From the NCBI GenBank assembly GCA_027349615.1, contig DAIEML010000089.1:1-8832 (forward strand): a stretch of DNA of 8,832 nt. The letters are read 5' to 3'. The notes under the pieces are model-generated. The model was not told where the DNA came from, made no database searches, and saw nothing but the letters and a program-made list of their open reading frames with translations. The stretch's first letter is position 1. Each line of letters opens with the position of its first letter. Both the position numbers and the translations under genes were made by a program. Source of the DNA: Ignavibacteriales bacterium (GTDB lineage Bacteria; Bacteroidota; Ignavibacteria; Ignavibacteriales; Ignavibacteriaceae). Of this stretch, positions 6,830 to 8,832 are shown piece by piece.

Positions 6830-7219
6830 TTGAAGATGAAAAAAGAAAATATTGATAATCATGCGGTTACAATCATAAGTGAAGATGTTGTACTGGATGG
6901 AAAATTGTCTAGTAAAGGAAATATTCGAATAGATGGAAAAGTCAAAGGAGATGTAAACGCAGGAGGTAATGTAACAATTGGTGAGCGAGGAGAAATTAAT
7001 GGTCAAGTTAATGCTGTTGCAATTATTATTGGCGGAAAGGTAATAGGAACTGTAAATGCTAACGAGAGAGTTATTTTAGAATCATCTTCTTATTTAAAAG
7101 GAGATTTAATTACTAAGATTCTTATAGTGGAGGAAGGTGCAACATTTGACGGCAAAAGTTCAATGAACGAAAAGAACAATTCCAACTCAACAATTCAAGG
7201 TGAAATGGATGGAAAATGA
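6830..7219 (+). CDS. Bactofilin (polymer-forming cytoskeletal protein)
   Basis: Bactofilins are small proteins that polymerise without nucleotides into filaments or patches on the inner membrane and localise cell-wall enzymes. This one has 129 residues with the TTG start (127 from the ATG at 6836). Residues from about 12 to 108 form short repeating hydrophobic/glycine strands (for example DGKLSSKGNIRIDGKVKGDV and TIGERGEINGQV). They give about six rungs of a right-handed beta-helix, the family fold (formerly DUF583). Both tails are polar: the C-terminal 20 residues are rich in Asn, Ser and Lys, and the N-terminal dozen are basic and acidic. The upstream neighbour is an M23 peptidase, which fits a shape-determining pair. 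Its stop overlaps the atpZ start in an ATGA arrangement, so translation of the two is probably coupled. Confidence 0.92.
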   Translation: MKMKKENIDNHAVTIISEDVVLDGKLSSKGNIRIDGKVKGDVNAGGNVTIGERGEINGQVNAVAIIIGGKVIGTVNANERVILESSSYLKGDLITKILIVEEGATFDGKSSMNEKNNSNSTIQGEMDGK

Positions 7220-7443
7220 ATTCTGATGCAAACGATAAAGACAAAAAAGATAATGACTCGAATTTTGGTTGGATTAGTTATGTCGGATTAGGAAGTCAAT
7301 TAGCAATAACTGTTACTGCGATGGCTTTTCTTGGCTTATGGCTCGATAAAAAATTTAATACAGAACCAATTCTTACAGTAGTATCTTCATTTGTTGGAAT
7401 AACGGTTGGATTATATAATTTTATCAAATCAGTTTTGAAGTAG
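7216..7443 (+). CDS. atpZ: AtpZ/AtpI family protein
   Basis: This is a 75-residue membrane protein of the family encoded at the head of many F0F1-ATP synthase operons. A hydrophilic N-terminus very rich in Asp, Lys and Asn (1-16) is followed by two membrane helices (about 26-43 and 51-71). The connecting loop is LWLDKKFNTEP, with the GLWLD signature (40-44) that is common in the family. Members have been linked to assembly of the synthase and to Mg2+ or Ca2+ handling; the role is less settled than for the core subunits. The ATG overlaps the bactofilin stop by four bases, with a GGATGG ribosome-site candidate (7207-7212). The next gene starts three bases after its stop. Confidence 0.85.
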   Translation: MNSDANDKDKKDNDSNFGWISYVGLGSQLAITVTAMAFLGLWLDKKFNTEPILTVVSSFVGITVGLYNFIKSVLK

Positions 7444-7446
7444 TCA

Positions 7447-7821
7447 ATGTCTGAACATAAGCTTTTGAAGTTAAGCTTCATTTTTATTTTTATACTTTTT
7501 TTTACCATTTTTCTTCTGCATCATTTCTCAATTATATCTTACGAAGAATTATATTCTATCCTTCTCGCATCAATTTATACAACAATAAATTTTGTAATTG
7601 CAGTAATTTCTATTGAAATTGTTGAAAAAAAGCCAGGCCAGAATTCATTAGCAAGCTTTTTAAAAGGTATGATGATTAGGATGCTGGTACTAATTTTGTT
7701 AATAATATTTTCCCTCAAATTCTTGGATATAAATTGGAATAATTTTATATTTTCAATCTTAATTTTTTATATATATTACCTTACACTTGAAATAATCTTT
7801 CTTGTTGTTAGAGGAATTTAA
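7447..7821 (+). CDS. Small four-helix membrane protein, possible AtpI-like factor
   Basis: The protein has 124 residues and is almost wholly hydrophobic, with four predicted membrane helices at about 6-30, 37-57, 75-92 and 98-120. The only sizeable polar stretch is a basic/Gly loop around 60-74 (EKKPGQNSLASFLKG). I cannot assign it by sequence motif. Its position between AtpZ and subunit a, where canonical AtpI (four helices, about 120-130 residues) sits in other bacteria, suggests an AtpI-type assembly factor for the c-ring. That is inference from place, length and topology only. The ATG at 7447 follows the atpZ stop by three bases. The stop is seven bases before the preferred atpB start, so co-translation with the synthase genes is likely. 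Confidence 0.65.
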   Translation: MSEHKLLKLSFIFIFILFFTIFLLHHFSIISYEELYSILLASIYTTINFVIAVISIEIVEKKPGQNSLASFLKGMMIRMLVLILLIIFSLKFLDINWNNFIFSILIFYIYYLTLEIIFLVVRGI

Positions 7822-7828
7822 GTCAATT

Positions 7829-8680
7829 ATGTTTGCAACGGAAGTTAATAAATCAATAGCATTAGCAGATACTGTTAAAAAAGCAGTAGAAAGTAATAGC
7901 GATCCAAGCTGGATTATGCATCATGTTTTGGACGGGAATTCTATTAGTTTTGAGCCATTTGGTACTCTTTATCTGCCCCATTTACAACTATTCGGAATAG
8001 ATATCTCAATTACAAAACATATCTTTTTTATTTGGGTAATAGCATTATTGCTTATAATTTTGAGTTTAGCCGCCGCTAGAAAATACAAAAATTCATTAGT
8101 CCCGAAAGGTATTGCAAATTTTTTAGAAATTATAATTGTATTTGTTAGAGATGAAATTGTAAAGCCTGCTATTGGAAAAGGATTTGAGCCGTACCTTCCA
8201 TATATGCTCACTTTATTCTTCTTTATTTTGTTAAGTAATCTTTTTGGATTAGTACCTTACGCTGCAACAGTTACAGGTAATATAGCAGTGACAGCATCAT
8301 TGGCAATCATTTCATTTATCGTTACCCAATACAGCGGAATGAAAACTTACGGCGTATTAAAATACTTAAAAAATCTTGTGCCATCTGGAATGCCGGTAAT
8401 GATAATTCCGGTTATGGCGGTGATAGAATTAATTGGTTTATTTACCAAACCTTTTGCATTGTGTGTTCGTCTTTTTGCAAATATGGTTGCCGGGCATATA
8501 GTTATTTTTTCTTTGCTTGGGTTAATTTTTATTATGCACACATTTGTTGTTGCGCCTGTTTCAGTTGGTTTTGCTTTATTTATTGAATTGCTAGAGTTAT
8601 TAGTCGCTCTAATTCAAGCGTATGTTTTTACAATGTTAACAGCGCTATTTATTGGAATGGCTAAACACATGGAACATTAA
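7829..8680 (+). CDS. atpB: F0F1 ATP synthase subunit a
   Basis: This is the stator membrane subunit that forms the two ion half-channels against the c-ring in the inner membrane. It has 283 residues from the ATG at 7829. A soluble N-terminal stretch (about 1-60) precedes five or six membrane helices beginning near residue 62. The essential arginine is present as R214 in CVRLFANMVAGH, equivalent to E. coli aR210. The conserved glutamine of the last helix is Q263 in LIQAYVFTML, equivalent to aQ252. The SNLFGLVPY block is also typical. An in-frame TTG at 7802 would extend the protein by nine residues into the previous gene. The ATG is preferred because it avoids that overlap, although GAGG at 7811-7814 is rather far from it. 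The subunit c gene follows after 42 bases, as in standard atp operons. Confidence 0.93.
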   Translation: MFATEVNKSIALADTVKKAVESNSDPSWIMHHVLDGNSISFEPFGTLYLPHLQLFGIDISITKHIFFIWVIALLLIILSLAAARKYKNSLVPKGIANFLEIIIVFVRDEIVKPAIGKGFEPYLPYMLTLFFFILLSNLFGLVPYAATVTGNIAVTASLAIISFIVTQYSGMKTYGVLKYLKNLVPSGMPVMIIPVMAVIELIGLFTKPFALCVRLFANMVAGHIVIFSLLGLIFIMHTFVVAPVSVGFALFIELLELLVALIQAYVFTMLTALFIGMAKHMEH

Positions 8681-8710
8681 TTTTATTTTATTCATAAAAC
8701 AAAAAATTCT

Positions 8711-8716
8711 AAGGAG
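8711..8716 (+). promoter_or_regulatory. Strong Shine-Dalgarno before atpE
   Basis: AAGGAG at 8711-8716 stands six bases before the ATG at 8723. It is the best ribosome binding site in the window. Subunit c is needed in many copies per complex, so strong initiation here makes sense. It also shows that the organism uses anti-Shine-Dalgarno pairing despite weak sites at most other genes. Confidence 0.75.
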
Positions 8717-8722
8717 ATAAAA

Positions 8723-8832
8723 ATGGATCTAGGTTGGTTAAGCGCCGGTTTAGGTGCTGGTTTAGTAGTAATCGGAGCTGGTTTAGGAATTGGTAAACTT
8801 GCCGGACAAGCAATGGAAGCAATGGGACGTCA
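8723..8832 (+). CDS. atpE: F0F1 ATP synthase subunit c, N-terminal part (cut by window edge)
   Basis: Subunit c is the proteolipid that forms the rotating ring of F0. Thirty-six complete codons are present. They give a short N-terminus (MDLGWLSAG), the glycine-rich first membrane helix (GAGLGIGKLAG) and the start of the polar loop, GR, where the family has the RQP contact with F1. The helix 1 position equal to the sodium-liganding Gln32 of Ilyobacter is Ile here, and Pro28 is Ala; both fit a proton-type ring. The carboxylate of helix 2 lies beyond the window, so this is partial evidence. It follows atpB by 42 bases and has a strong ribosome site. Confidence 0.92.
   Translation, partial: MDLGWLSAGLGAGLVVIGAGLGIGKLAGQAMEAMGR

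Noticed and set aside
7802..7828. TTG start for atpB, adding nine residues
   Set aside because: It would overlap the previous gene by 20 bases without a ribosome site, while an ATG follows at 7829 just after that gene's stop.
7969..8541. Minus-strand ORFs opposite atpB and other short antisense frames (3912-4112, 6809-7006, 7296-7508)
   Set aside because: All sit opposite well-supported genes, lack ribosome sites or motifs, and have the composition expected of complementary frames.
1..8832. CRISPR array, mobile element, tRNA/rRNA, toxin-antitoxin or defence locus
   Set aside because: No spaced direct repeats, transposase or integrase motifs, cloverleaf or rRNA segments, or defence-type proteins were seen. 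All long ORFs have housekeeping or envelope assignments except the two noted unknowns.

Overview
The window is AT-rich (about one third G+C by eye), densely coding and entirely on the + strand. It looks like chromosomal core DNA from a Gram-negative member of the Bacteroidota/Chlorobi (FCB) group; an Ignavibacteria-like organism is my best guess, though the sequence does not prove it. The reasons are a GWxTD-domain secreted protein, lipid A acyltransferase and heptosyltransferase-type genes that imply an outer membrane, a TAnnTTTG-type promoter element, weak or absent Shine-Dalgarno sites before many genes, and the order M23 peptidase - bactofilin - AtpZ - small membrane protein - atpB - atpE.

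Layout. Positions 2-94 hold the C-terminal end of a thioredoxin. A full-length serA (137-1720) follows and ends in a strong intrinsic terminator with a GTAA loop. A 228-base non-coding stretch (1721-1948) carries that terminator, a candidate promoter and two small inverted repeats. It leads to a secreted GWxTD-domain protein of unknown function (1949-3331). A second gap (3332-3439) contains a Bacteroidota-style -7 element. From there to the right edge lies a tightly packed co-directional gene run: a LpxL/HtrB-type acyltransferase, a family 9 glycosyltransferase, a Sua5/YrdC-type threonylcarbamoyl-AMP synthase, a membrane-anchored M23 peptidase, a bactofilin, AtpZ, a four-helix membrane protein, ATP synthase subunit a, and the first 36 codons of subunit c.

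How the genes fit together. The first part of the run (acyltransferase, glycosyltransferase) fits lipopolysaccharide assembly. The middle part (M23 peptidase plus bactofilin) fits cell-wall remodelling and cell shape. The last part is the start of the F0 half of an F0F1-ATP synthase operon. Gaps of at most 42 bases and overlaps of 14 and 4 bases suggest co-transcription, although a good sigma70-like promoter candidate just before the M23 gene could start a separate transcript.

I found no CRISPR array, mobile element, tRNA, rRNA, phage gene or defence system. Nothing here convincingly amounts to a new biological system. The least understood items are the GWxTD protein with its leader region, the 124-residue membrane protein between AtpZ and subunit a, and a Cys/His cluster at the end of the glycosyltransferase.
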